Part shown: positions 8,082 through 16,407 of the stretch, in pieces
Numbering within the stretch: position 1 is the first letter of the stretch
How the letters are laid out: each line of letters starts with the position of its first letter
Assembly (NCBI RefSeq): GCF_036697405.1
Contig: NZ_JBAHWA010000005.1
Coordinates: forward strand, 1-64,000
DNA: 64,000 bases
Reading direction: 5' to 3'
Origin: Lysobacter sp036697405
GTDB lineage: Bacteria; Pseudomonadota; Gammaproteobacteria; Xanthomonadales; Xanthomonadaceae
Translations under genes and position numbers: made by a program
Notes under the pieces: generated by a model
Database searches by the model: none
The model's input: only the letters and a program-made list of their open reading frames with translations
What the model was told of the DNA's origin: nothing

Positions 8082-9470
8082 ATGCGCCTGCGTCACCCGC
8101 TCTCCTTTCGTCCGACCCTGGCGCGAGCCCTGCTGCTGGGCCTGGCGCCGCTGGCGCTGGCCGGCGCGGCCCTGCCCTCCATGGCGCAGGACAAGCAGCC
8201 TCCCGCCACCGCTCCCGAGCCCGTCAAGCCGGCCAAGGCCGACGCCAAGGACGCGAAAGACGCCAAGGACGAATCCAAGGTGCCGATCGACGAGATCCGC
8301 CGCTACGTCGCGGTCTACAACGCGGTCAAGCAGGCCTATGTCGAGCCGGTCGACGATCGCAAACTGATGCATTCGGCGATCCGCGGCCTGCTGTTCGATC
8401 TGGATCCGCACAGCGTTTACCTCGACAAGGTCGCCGCCGACGATTTCGACGAGCAGGCGCGCGGCGCCTACGACGGCATCGGCGTCGAGCTGCAGCGCCA
8501 GCCCGACGGCACCCTGCGGGTGATCGCGCCGATCGACGACACGCCCGCCGCGCGCGCGGGCATCAAGGCCGGCGATCTGATCGTGGCCATCGACGGCAAG
8601 CCGTTCAAGGCCGACGAAGGCGACAGCTCCGGCCCGCTGCGCGGCGCGCCCGGCAGCAAGGTGGTGCTGAGCATCGTGCGCGCCGGCCGCGACAAGCCCT
8701 TCGACGTGACCGTGGCGCGCGAGACCATCCGCATCGCCAGCGTGCGCAGCCGCATGCTCGAACCCGGCTACGCCTATGCGCGCATCAGCGCTTTCCAGGC
8801 CGACACCGCCGCCGATTTCGAAACCCAGGTCGAGAAGCTCAAGACCCAGGCCGGCGGCAAGCTCAACGGCCTGGTGATCGACCTGCGCAGCAACCCCGGC
8901 GGTCTGCTGACCTCGGCGGTGCAGATCGCCGACGATCTGTTGGAGCAGGGCAAGATCGTCAGCACGCGCGGCCGCATCGCGATCAGCGACGCCGAATTCG
9001 GCGCCACCCCGGGCGACCGCATCGACGGCGCGCCGGTGGTGGTGCTGGTCGACGCCGGTTCGGCCAGCGCTTCGGAGGTGCTGGCCGGCGCGCTGCGCGA
9101 CAACGGCCGCGCGCGCGTGGTCGGCAGCCGCACCTTCGGCAAGGGCTCGGTGCAGACCGTGCTGCCCCTGGACAACGGCGACTCGGTCAAGCTGACCACC
9201 GCGCGCTATTACACGCCCAGCGGCAAATCGATCCAGGCCCTGGGCATCGTGCCCGACGTCGCCCTGCATCCGGCCAAGGAAGCCGCCAACGGCGGTCGCA
9301 CCAACTACAGCGAAGCCAGCCTGCCCGGCCACTTGCGCGGCGACGTCGACGACGCGCCGGGCACCAATGCCGGCGAAGTGCTGGAAGGCGACGCACCGAT
9401 CGCGGCCGCGCTGGCGGAGCTGAAGAAGCCGGCGGTGGCCAAGGCTGAAAGCGGCGCGACCAAGCGCTGA
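8082..9470 (+). CDS. S41 family C-terminal processing peptidase (PDZ protease)
   Basis: A 462-residue periplasmic serine protease of the CtpA/Prc type. Visible parts are a signal peptide (about residues 1-36, ending PSMAQ), a short Lys/Ala/Asp-rich linker, a PDZ domain (about 120-215, GIGVELQRQPDG to KAGDLIVAIDG) and the S41 catalytic core. The core shows DLRSNPGGLL, the Ser motif DAGSASASEVL near residue 326 and the Lys motif FGKGSVQTV near residue 353. Family members trim or degrade envelope proteins after C-terminal recognition. The second of two close ATGs is used because it gives the cleaner signal peptide. The gene ends at a strong terminator (9516-9540). Confidence 0.93.
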   Translation: MRLRHPLSFRPTLARALLLGLAPLALAGAALPSMAQDKQPPATAPEPVKPAKADAKDAKDAKDESKVPIDEIRRYVAVYNAVKQAYVEPVDDRKLMHSAIRGLLFDLDPHSVYLDKVAADDFDEQARGAYDGIGVELQRQPDGTLRVIAPIDDTPAARAGIKAGDLIVAIDGKPFKADEGDSSGPLRGAPGSKVVLSIVRAGRDKPFDVTVARETIRIASVRSRMLEPGYAYARISAFQADTAADFETQVEKLKTQAGGKLNGLVIDLRSNPGGLLTSAVQIADDLLEQGKIVSTRGRIAISDAEFGATPGDRIDGAPVVVLVDAGSASASEVLAGALRDNGRARVVGSRTFGKGSVQTVLPLDNGDSVKLTTARYYTPSGKSIQALGIVPDVALHPAKEAANGGRTNYSEASLPGHLRGDVDDAPGTNAGEVLEGDAPIAAALAELKKPAVAKAESGATKR

Positions 9471-9515
9471 GCTACGTCAGCCGATCCGACGCGAACTCCG
9501 CCGCACGAAACACGA

Positions 9516-9540
9516 GACGCCCGGCCGCAAGCCGGGCGTC
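9516..9540 (+). terminator. Rho-independent terminator after the S41 peptidase gene
   Basis: A 10-bp perfect stem, GACGCCCGGC (9516-9525) and GCCGGGCGTC (9531-9540), with the loop CGCAA, is followed by TTCG. It ends the gpmI-envC-ctp transcript. Confidence 0.8.
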
Positions 9541-9679
9541 TTCGCATCCGGCGCGCTCCGGTTTCGGTCCGTGGGATCGAAGAACACGCGTGCCAACCGC
9601 TAGCGATCGTCCGGATCGTCGCGAAAACGTTTGTGATCGCGATAGCGAAGTTGTCCGCCGGGCAGCCTGTTGCGCCGCC

Positions 9680-10306
9680 TCAGAAACTCAGGCGTGGGCC
9701 GATGAAGTACTCGCGCACATGCTCGTCGTCGCACTTGGCCTCGCCAGCCAGACCCCAGCGCTGATTGAACTTCCAGAACAGCCCGACGCGCAGATAGTTG
9801 CGTGTATGCGGTTCGGCATCCCAGAACGAGAGCGGTTCGAAACGCTGGCGACCGATGCTCGCATGGCTTTCCAAGTGCTCGCTCAACGTTCCGCGCACGC
9901 CGACTTCGATGCTGTAGCCGTCGAGGCTCTCGCCGAAATTCAGGATATCGTGATCCAGGCGCTCGTAGGCCACGCGCGCGACCAGATCGGCGCGCTCGCC
10001 CAGGGCATGGCGATAGCCCAGGCCCAGACGCCAATTATCGGTGTTTCCCAGATCGAACCCGGTCCGACCGGTCAAGGGTGAGTCGAAAGTGCCGAGATCT
10101 TGCTTGGCATACGACCCGAACGCATGCAGCTCGGGCGTGATTTCAATCGAGCCGGACAGTTTCCAGCCCTTGGGCTCGAAGCCGTTGTGGGGTTCTTCGG
10201 TATTGATATAGCCCAGTTCGACATTCGAATACGAACGATCGTCCGCGGCGAACGCGCCGCAGGGCAGCAAGGCGAACAACGACAGCGCGAATGCGGCAGA
10301 TTTCAT
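9680..10306 (-). CDS. Ax21-like outer-membrane beta-barrel protein
   Basis: A 208-residue exported protein. The signal peptide (MKSAAFALSLFALLPCGAFA) is followed by alternating amphipathic strands with aromatic residues at the ends, closing in IGPRLSF with the terminal Phe expected of an outer-membrane barrel. The pattern (NVELGYINT, WKLSGSIEI, AFGSYAKQDL, WRLGLGYRHAL, LVARVAYERLDHD, KFNQRWGLAGEAK, REYFIGPRLSF) resembles the Xanthomonas/Stenotrophomonas Ax21 porin-like family. The start at 10304-10306 is set by the signal peptide. The gene stands alone. Its role is unknown; in relatives the protein is exported and abundant in outer-membrane vesicles. Confidence 0.78.
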   Translation of the reverse strand: MKSAAFALSLFALLPCGAFAADDRSYSNVELGYINTEEPHNGFEPKGWKLSGSIEITPELHAFGSYAKQDLGTFDSPLTGRTGFDLGNTDNWRLGLGYRHALGERADLVARVAYERLDHDILNFGESLDGYSIEVGVRGTLSEHLESHASIGRQRFEPLSFWDAEPHTRNYLRVGLFWKFNQRWGLAGEAKCDDEHVREYFIGPRLSF

Positions 10307-10436
10307 GCAGGCGGTTCCGAGGACGGGGCGCTCCGGCCGCCGTTCGGCGTCGCTGGAGCTGCCGCAGTCTAAGGATCGCCGCGCCGGCTTCCGCACCGGC
10401 GCAACCGCGCTTGCGACTAGCCGTGCCGCGTTTGCG

Positions 10437-10757
10437 TCAGCGCGGTTTCGCCGGCAGCGGGAACGGCGTCACCACCTTCTCGCCGGTGGCCGCGTCGCGG
10501 ATCGCCGACTGGCCTTTGCGCTCGACTTCCTCGATGCGCACGATGCTGTGCATCGGCAGGTGCAGCATGCGGGTATTGCCGAACTCGTCGCGCAGGCGCT
10601 CTTCGGTCGGATCCACGACCAGGCCTTCGTGCACGTCGAACACCAACTCGCCGACTTCGGTGAAGCCCCACAGCGCGCCCGAAGCCACGTGCCGCGCGTA
10701 CAGCTCGTAGACCTTGCCGGCGTTGAGGAAAGTGACTTTGTAGAGGGTCTTGGCCAT
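10437..10757 (-). CDS. DUF1820 family protein
   Basis: A 106-residue soluble protein beginning MAKTLYKVTFLNAGKVYELYAR, matching the small DUF1820 family of gammaproteobacteria and betaproteobacteria. The conserved parts are the N-terminal YKVTF strand, FTEVGELVFD, and a central block on the processing of a 'VDPTEERL' segment ending in LHLPMHSIVRIEEV. No catalytic motif is apparent and the function is unknown. The start at 10755-10757 is the first Met of the family-like sequence; the longer open frame upstream runs through a dispersed repeat. Confidence 0.8.
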   Translation of the reverse strand: MAKTLYKVTFLNAGKVYELYARHVASGALWGFTEVGELVFDVHEGLVVDPTEERLRDEFGNTRMLHLPMHSIVRIEEVERKGQSAIRDAATGEKVVTPFPLPAKPR

Positions 10758-10762
10758 GGGAG

Positions 10763-10912
10763 CCGGGATTGGGGATTGGAGATTGGGGATTAGGGATTCG
10801 CAAAAGCGCGAGCGGGCACCTGCATCCAAGCTGGGGGGAGAACACCGAAACTCAAGTGCGCGGTATCGACCTGCTTTGTCGGATCCCTAATCCCCCATCC
10901 CGAATCCCGGCC
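10763..10912. repeat. GGGATT-type inverted repeat
   Basis: The left side (about 10763-10800) is made of repeated GGGATTGGGGATT/GGGATTCG units. The right side (about 10878-10912) carries the complementary CTAATCCC, CATCCCGAATCCCGG units. The same family lies at 34857-34990, 45280-45370 and 46843-47052. No gene is present between the arms. Confidence 0.75.
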
Positions 10913-10913
10913 C

Positions 10914-11606
10914 TCAAAAGCCGCGCTTGCGCCGCATCCGCCGCGCGATGCCCGCGCGCGCGATCAGCGCGAACGCGCCGCCGAACGCGAAGCCGGCCAG
11001 GTGCGCCGACCAGGCCACCGCGCCGAAGGCCGGGCCGATGAAAGTGAACACGACCTGCAGCAGCGCCCAGACCCCGATCAACAGCGGCGCCGGCACCTTC
11101 ACGAACTGCAGGAACAGCCCCAGCGGCACCACCACCCCTAGCTTGGCGCCCGGGAACAGCGCCAGGTAGGCGCCGATCAGGGCCGAGACCGCGCCGCTGG
11201 CGCCGATGATCAACCGGTCCGGCGTGCCGATCGCGATCACCGCGGCCAGGTTGGCGACGGCGCCCCCGCACAGGAACAGGGCCAGGAAGCGCCAGGGCCC
11301 CATGGTGCGCTCGGCCGGCAGGCCGAAGATCAGCAGGAACACCAGATTGCCCAGCAGGTGGGCCCAGTCGGCGTGCAGGAACAGGGCACTGAACAGGCGC
11401 AGGCCGCTGCCGTCGCGCACCGCCCGCCACCAGGCCTCGGGGCTGGAGAGGCCGCCCGACAGCGCGCCCCATTCCAGCATCAGCCGGCGCTGCTCCGGGT
11501 CCGGCAGCAGCGCCGAGCCGATGAAGCACAGCCACAGCGCTGCGAACAGCAGGGGCGTGGCCCAGCGCAGGGGTGCCTTTTCGCGGGAAGGGATGGCGAT
11601 GAACAT
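10914..11606 (-). CDS. Rhomboid family intramembrane serine protease
   Basis: A 230-residue integral membrane protease with about six transmembrane helices. The catalytic Ser lies in GASGAVSALIGAY (about residue 139) and the catalytic His in WSAHLAGFAFGG (about residue 207). Oxyanion-stabilising Asn and His residues are in FLHADWAHLLGNLVFL (about 78-92). Rhomboids cleave transmembrane substrates within the bilayer. The short N-terminus and basic C-terminal tail (RRMRRKRGF) fit a minimal bacterial rhomboid. Substrates are not predictable. Confidence 0.9.
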   Translation of the reverse strand: MFIAIPSREKAPLRWATPLLFAALWLCFIGSALLPDPEQRRLMLEWGALSGGLSSPEAWWRAVRDGSGLRLFSALFLHADWAHLLGNLVFLLIFGLPAERTMGPWRFLALFLCGGAVANLAAVIAIGTPDRLIIGASGAVSALIGAYLALFPGAKLGVVVPLGLFLQFVKVPAPLLIGVWALLQVVFTFIGPAFGAVAWSAHLAGFAFGGAFALIARAGIARRMRRKRGF

Positions 11607-11703
11607 CGGTTTGGGGCGTCGCGGCTTCCGATCCGGCCGGTACGAACAGGGGGGCGGCAGGGCGGAAAGCGTTCGGAAACGGTAGCGGTGGGACCGGGTC
11701 CTA

Positions 11704-11736
11704 TTGTTAGCGTTCGGTTAACGGCCGCGCTATAGT
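11704..11736 (+). promoter_or_regulatory. Possible promoter of the FadL-type porin gene
   Basis: TATAGT (11731-11736) is a good -10 match, about 110 bases upstream of the start codon. The -35 is poor: TTAGCG at 11707-11712 gives an 18-base spacer. The assignment rests mainly on the -10. Confidence 0.35.
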
Positions 11737-11849
11737 GCATACGGCGTCGTACGTCGGGAGGGGCTTTCCGGCGGGCGCGGGCTTCGGCATCGCCGGGGCC
11801 CCGCGGACGGCCGTGGAAGACCAAAAATACTCCAATGGAGACTACACGC

Positions 11850-13208
11850 ATGCAACACGCACACCGCTATACGCGCCTGACCGCCCTCGCGCTGGGCGTC
11901 ACCGGCGCCCTGGCCCTGGGCCAGGTCCACGCTTCGGGCTTTCAGCTCAAGGAAAACAGCGTCAAGGCCATGGGTCGCGCGTTCGCCGGTTCCGGCGTGG
12001 CCGCGGGCGACACCTCCGTCGTCGCCAACAACCCGGCCGCGATGACCCAATTCGAAGGCACCACCTTCCAGGCCGACGTCACCGTCATCGACCTCAACGC
12101 CAAGTTCAACGGCGGCGGTTACGACGTGCTCGGCCGTCCGCTCACCGGCGGCAACGGCGGCGAAGCCGGCGACATGACCCCGGTTCCGGCGATGTCGATC
12201 ATCCACAAGTTCGATAACGGCCTGTCCGTGGGCGCCATGGTCAGCGCGCCGTTCGGTCTGAAGACCGAATACGAAAACGGCTGGGTCGGCCGCTACTACG
12301 CCGCCAAGTCCGAGCTCAAGACCGTCGACCTGACCCTGTCGGCCGCGTTCGAGCTGGTTCCGGACCACCTGTCCGTCGGCGCCGGCATCGTCTGGGAAAA
12401 GGCCGAGGCCGAGCTGTCGAAGTCGGTCGATTTCGGCACCCTGCTGTTCGGTAACCCGGCTACGCGTCCGCTGCCGTTCGCCCGTCCGCAGGCTTCCGAC
12501 GGTTTCGCCAAGGTCGAAGGCGACGATACCGGCCTGGGCTGGATCATCGGCGTGAACCTGCGCCCGAACGACAAGCTGGCCATCGGCCTGTCGCACCGTT
12601 CGGAAATCGACCACGAGCTGGAAGGCAACGTCGATTGGACCGTGCCGGGCAATGTGGCCGCGGTGTTCGCTGCCAGCCCGACCACCCGTCCGCTGTTCCA
12701 GGACGGCAAGGTCATGGCCAAGCTGACCACCCCGTCGGTCACCACCCTGAGCGTCGAGTACAAGTTCACCGACCGCTTCGCGCTGATGGCCGACTACTCC
12801 GAGACCGACTGGTCGTCGCTGCAGGAAATCCGCATCGACTTCGTCAACCCGGATCCGGATTCGGTCGAGCATTTCGGTTGGAGCAAGACCCGCTTCATGG
12901 CCCTGGGCGGCGAGTTCCAGCTCAACGACGCCTGGACCCTGCGTGCCGGTTACGCCTACGACGAAACCCCGACCACCTACGGCGCACGCACCCCGCGCCT
13001 GCCGGACGAAGACCGTCGCTGGTACTCCATCGGCGCCACCTGGAACTTCAGCGAGAACCTCGAGCTGAACTTCTCCTACGTGCGCATCGAGCCGGACACC
13101 CCGCAGATCGGCATCGTCACCCCGCCGGCGCAGGGCGGCCAGCGCCTGTTCGGTTCCTACGACAGCAACGTGAACCTGTTCGGCGTTTCGGCTCAGTACC
13201 ACTTCTGA
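11850..13208 (+). CDS. FadL/OmpP1/TodX-type outer-membrane transporter
   Basis: A 452-residue outer-membrane porin for long-chain fatty acids or other hydrophobic compounds. After a signal peptide ending GQVHAS, the mature protein starts GFQLKENSVKAMGRAFAG, the typical FadL hatch sequence. It is followed by the conserved VVANNPAAMTQF (FadL NPA motif). It continues as barrel strands to a terminal QYHF. The ATG at 11850 is chosen because GGAGA lies nine bases before it; an in-frame ATG 15 bases earlier overlaps that ribosome site. Codon use is strongly biased, suggesting high expression. A strong terminator follows. Confidence 0.92.
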   Translation: MQHAHRYTRLTALALGVTGALALGQVHASGFQLKENSVKAMGRAFAGSGVAAGDTSVVANNPAAMTQFEGTTFQADVTVIDLNAKFNGGGYDVLGRPLTGGNGGEAGDMTPVPAMSIIHKFDNGLSVGAMVSAPFGLKTEYENGWVGRYYAAKSELKTVDLTLSAAFELVPDHLSVGAGIVWEKAEAELSKSVDFGTLLFGNPATRPLPFARPQASDGFAKVEGDDTGLGWIIGVNLRPNDKLAIGLSHRSEIDHELEGNVDWTVPGNVAAVFAASPTTRPLFQDGKVMAKLTTPSVTTLSVEYKFTDRFALMADYSETDWSSLQEIRIDFVNPDPDSVEHFGWSKTRFMALGGEFQLNDAWTLRAGYAYDETPTTYGARTPRLPDEDRRWYSIGATWNFSENLELNFSYVRIEPDTPQIGIVTPPAQGGQRLFGSYDSNVNLFGVSAQYHF

Positions 13209-13233
13209 TCCGCGCTGCATCGCTGCACAAGAA

Positions 13234-13253
13234 AGCCCCGCTTCGGCGGGGCT
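13234..13253 (+). terminator. Rho-independent terminator after the FadL-type gene
   Basis: An 8-bp stem, AGCCCCGC and GCGGGGCT, closes a TTCG loop and is followed by a run of seven T. This is a canonical strong terminator. Confidence 0.95.
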
Positions 13254-13323
13254 TTTTTTGTGCCTGACGGGTTGCCCGGCCCGTGCCGCAGCGCCCCGCC
13301 ATACGCCGATTGTTCGAAACGTC

Positions 13324-13353
13324 TTGACGCCACCCCGGGCTTACTCGTAAATT
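13324..13353 (+). promoter_or_regulatory. Candidate promoter of the putative metallophore operon
   Basis: TTGACG (13324-13329) is a five-of-six -35 match. An 18-base spacer places TAAATT (13348-13353) at the -10 (four of six). The -10 abuts and slightly overlaps the palindrome at 13351-13374, an arrangement suited to repression by a protein bound there. Confidence 0.45.
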
Positions 13354-13374
13354 GAAACGATATAACGTTTCAAT
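13351..13374. promoter_or_regulatory. Perfect palindromic operator candidate, Zur-box-like
   Basis: ATTGAAACG (13351-13359) and CGTTTCAAT (13366-13374) are perfect inverted 9-base arms around ATATAA. The site is AT-rich in a GC-rich genome and lies just before the ribosome site of the first gene. The right part, TATAACGTTTC, differs by one base from the half-site TATAACATTTC of the enterobacterial Zur consensus as I recall it; the two halves here overlap more than in that consensus. Zur is therefore an inference. A TetR- or other dimeric repressor is equally possible. Confidence 0.6.
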
Positions 13375-13396
13375 ACTGCTTCAGGAAGGAATCGAC

Positions 13397-15676
13397 GTGA
13401 ACGACAGGCGTGATGGGGGCCGCCGCGCGATGGAGCGCGGGCGCAAGCTGGGTTGGGGCAGGTGGTTGGGACGGACGGTGGCGGCCACGCTGCCCTTGGG
13501 CGCCCTGACCATCGCGCCGGCGGCGTTCGCGCAGGTGGCGACGCCCGGTTCCGGGCAGGGGGCGGACGCGGGTGCCACGCCGCATCAGTTGGACAAGGTC
13601 ACCGTCAGCGGCACGGCCGAGCAGGCGGCCCTGGACACGCCGACCGCCACCGCATCGCGCCTGGGCCTGACCCCACGCGAGACGCCGGCCGCGATCGAAA
13701 CGCTGAGCGCCGACGCGATCGGGCAACGCGGCCTGCGCGGCACGGTCGAGGCGCTCAATGCCGCGCCGGGCGTGCTCGCCGGCCAGCTGCCGTCCTCGCC
13801 CGGCATGAGCTCGATGCGCGGCTTCAGTGGCGGTGCGATCTCGCTGCTGTACGACGGCGTGCGCCAAACCGCCGCGCCGCTGGTCACGCGCGACTTCGAC
13901 AGCTGGAGCTTCGAGCGCATCGAGGTGCTGAAGGGGCCGGCCTCGGTGCTGTACGGCGAAGGCGCCCTGGCCGGTGCGATCAACCTGGTGCCCAAGCGGC
14001 CGCATTTCGACGGCCGCGCGACCTCGATGCTGCTGGGCTGGGGCAGTTTCGGCAGCCAACGCTACGCCATCGACAGCAACCTGCCGATCGATTCCGCCCT
14101 GGCCCTGCGCCTGGTCGCCAGCCACCGCCGCAGCGACGGCTACGTCGACGACACCGGCAGCCGCGCCAGCTCGGCGACCTTGAGCGCGCGCTGGCGTCCC
14201 AGCGATGCGCTCGAGGTCGATCTGGCCCTGGACCATTACGAGGACGACTACGACACCGCCTACTGGGGCACGCCGCTGGTTCCGCGCGCGATCGCGCGCG
14301 ATCCCAGCGACCTGGTCCGCAGCGGCAACGGCTACGTGATCGACCGCGCGCTGCGCGACCGCAACTACAACGTCGCCGACGGCGTGCAGACCGCCAACAG
14401 CGATTGGCTGCGCACGCGGGTGAACTGGCGGATCGGCGAGGGCCTGCGTTTCGTCAACGAGGCCAGCTACTACGATGCCACGCGGCGCTGGTCGAACTCG
14501 GAAACCTATACCTACGACGCCGCCAGCGGCCTGCTCCGACGCGGCATCACCCGCATCGAACACGAGCAGGCCTACTGGGTCGAACGCGCGACCCTGCTGT
14601 CGGACGGTACGCTGGGCGGGCGCCGCAATCGCGCCTCGCTCGGGCTGGAGTTCAGCAACGGCGACTTCAAGGTGCCGCGCCGCTTCGGCACCGCCCAGGC
14701 GGTCGATCCCTACGCGCCGCAGCGCGGCCTGTTCCCGGTCGGCGACGAAGCGCTCAACTTCCCCGGCGCCGGCAATCGCGTCGATTTCGATTCGACCACG
14801 CGCACCGCGTCGGTGTTCGCCGAGAACGCCCTGAACCTGACGCCGCGCTGGCTGTTGCTGGCCGGCTTGCGCTACGACCGCATCGAGCTGGAGCGCAGCG
14901 TGCGCGATTTCAACACCGGCGTCGTCACCCGCTTCGCGCGCGAATACGATCCCTTGTCCTGGCGCCTGGGCAGCGTGTTCGATCTGCGGCCGCAGACCCA
15001 GCTGTACGCGCAGTACAGCCGGGCGGTGGCGCCGGTCGGCAGCCTGCCGCTGATGTCGCTGGCGAATTCGCGCTTCGAGCTCACCCACGGGCGCGCGGTC
15101 GATATCGGAATCAAGAGTTCGTTCTGGGAAGACCGCGTCGACCTGACCCTGGGCGGTTACTGGATCGAGCAGGACGACATCGTCACCCGCGATCCCGCCA
15201 ACGCCGCGATCTCGATCCAGGGCGGGCGCCAGTCCTCGCGCGGCATGGAGTTGTCGGTGCAGGCGGCGCTCACGCGCGCGCTCAGCGTCGAGGCCAGCGT
15301 CGCGGCCTTGAACGCGCGCTTCGACGAACTGCGCGAGGCCGGCGGCGTGGACCGCGCCGGCAACGTGCCGCCGAACGTGCCCGAACGGATGGCCAGCCTT
15401 CGCGCCAGCTACCGCTTCGACGGCCTGCCGTTGCGCCTGAGCGCGGGCCTGCGTCACGTCGGCGCGTTCTACACCAACAACGCCAACAGCATCCGCGTCG
15501 ACGCGCATACGGTGTTCGACGCCTCGCTGGCCTACCGGCTGCCGTTCGGCGAGATCGCCCTGCACGGACGCAATCTCGGCGACGCCTTCTACGCCGACTG
15601 GTCCGGCGGCGCCGCCGACCAGGTCGTGATCGGCGCGCCGCGCAGCGTCGAGCTGACGTTCAAGGTGAACCTGTGA
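13397..15676 (+). CDS. TonB-dependent receptor, siderophore-type (operon gene 1)
   Basis: A 759-residue outer-membrane active transporter. It has a signal peptide (about residues 1-46, ending PAAFAQ) and a TonB-box-like stretch LDKVTVSG (about 65). A complete plug follows (TPRETPAAIETLSADAIGQRG; MRGFSGGAISLLYDGVRQ; IEVLKGPASVLYGEGALAGAINLVPKRP), then a 22-strand barrel ending in ELTFKVNL. The plug sequence is of the ferric-siderophore class. The GTG at 13397 has AGGAAGGA seven bases upstream; the earlier in-frame ATG lies inside the palindrome and lacks a ribosome site. The stop overlaps the next start (GTGA). It probably imports a metal chelate made by the downstream genes. Confidence 0.9.
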   Translation: MNDRRDGGRRAMERGRKLGWGRWLGRTVAATLPLGALTIAPAAFAQVATPGSGQGADAGATPHQLDKVTVSGTAEQAALDTPTATASRLGLTPRETPAAIETLSADAIGQRGLRGTVEALNAAPGVLAGQLPSSPGMSSMRGFSGGAISLLYDGVRQTAAPLVTRDFDSWSFERIEVLKGPASVLYGEGALAGAINLVPKRPHFDGRATSMLLGWGSFGSQRYAIDSNLPIDSALALRLVASHRRSDGYVDDTGSRASSATLSARWRPSDALEVDLALDHYEDDYDTAYWGTPLVPRAIARDPSDLVRSGNGYVIDRALRDRNYNVADGVQTANSDWLRTRVNWRIGEGLRFVNEASYYDATRRWSNSETYTYDAASGLLRRGITRIEHEQAYWVERATLLSDGTLGGRRNRASLGLEFSNGDFKVPRRFGTAQAVDPYAPQRGLFPVGDEALNFPGAGNRVDFDSTTRTASVFAENALNLTPRWLLLAGLRYDRIELERSVRDFNTGVVTRFAREYDPLSWRLGSVFDLRPQTQLYAQYSRAVAPVGSLPLMSLANSRFELTHGRAVDIGIKSSFWEDRVDLTLGGYWIEQDDIVTRDPANAAISIQGGRQSSRGMELSVQAALTRALSVEASVAALNARFDELREAGGVDRAGNVPPNVPERMASLRASYRFDGLPLRLSAGLRHVGAFYTNNANSIRVDAHTVFDASLAYRLPFGEIALHGRNLGDAFYADWSGGAADQVVIGAPRSVELTFKVNL

Positions 15677-16407
15677 GCCGCCTCGACGCGCCCACGCGCA
15701 TCCATGCGTTGCGCCTGCACGAGGTGCGCAAGGACTTCGGCGATCGGCAGGCGCTGGCCTCGTTGTCGCTGACGATCGCGCCCGGCGAGGTCTACGCCCT
15801 GCTCGGGCCCAACGGCGCGGGCAAGACCACCACGCTCAACCTGATCCTCGGCTTCCTGCATCCCGATGCCGGACGCATCGAGGTCGGCGGCGTCGACACG
15901 ACGCGGGACCCCCTGCAGGCGCGCGCGAAGATCGCCTACCTGCCGGAAACCGTGATGCTGCACCCGGCGCTCAGCGCGATCGAGAACCTGGGCTACTTCG
16001 CCATGCTCGGCGGGCGCCGTCTCGACGAGGTCCAGGCGCGCGCGCTGCTCGCCGAGGCCGGGCTGCAGGAGGAAGCGCATACGCGGCGCGCGGCCGGCTT
16101 CTCCAAGGGCATGCGCCAGAAAGTGGGCCTGGCGATCGCGCTGGCCAAGAACGCGCAACTGCTGTTGCTGGACGAACCGACCTCGGGCCTGGACGCGGGC
16201 GCGGCCAACGATCTCTCGCAGGGCGTGCGCGCCGCCGCGCGTCGCGGCGTCGCGGTGCTGATGGCCACCCACGACCTGTATCGGGTCAAGGACGTGGCGC
16301 AGCGCCTGGGCATCCTGCGCGGCGGGCACCTGCTGATCGAGCGGCATACCGAGCAGCTGTCGGCGGCCGACATCGAAGCGCTGTACCTGGAGCAGCTAGC
16401 GCGATGA
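15673..16407 (+). CDS. ABC transporter ATP-binding protein (operon gene 2)
   Basis: A 244-residue nucleotide-binding subunit of an ABC-2-type exporter. It has Walker A LLGPNGAGKTTTLN (about residues 38-51), a Q-loop-region YLPE, the signature FSKGMRQKVGLAIAL, Walker B LLLLDEPTSGLDA and the switch His in MATHDLYR. The signature reads FSKGM rather than LSGGQ, common in ABC-2 and NosF-like ATPases. Start GTG overlaps the receptor stop, and its own stop overlaps the permease start. It would energise the two DUF3526 permeases that follow. Confidence 0.92.
   Translation: MSRLDAPTRIHALRLHEVRKDFGDRQALASLSLTIAPGEVYALLGPNGAGKTTTLNLILGFLHPDAGRIEVGGVDTTRDPLQARAKIAYLPETVMLHPALSAIENLGYFAMLGGRRLDEVQARALLAEAGLQEEAHTRRAAGFSKGMRQKVGLAIALAKNAQLLLLDEPTSGLDAGAANDLSQGVRAAARRGVAVLMATHDLYRVKDVAQRLGILRGGHLLIERHTEQLSAADIEALYLEQLAR

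Noticed and set aside
13351..13374. Fur box over the metallophore operon
   Set aside because: The palindrome does not match GATAATGATAATCATTATC in sequence or spacing; a Zur-like or other operator fits better.
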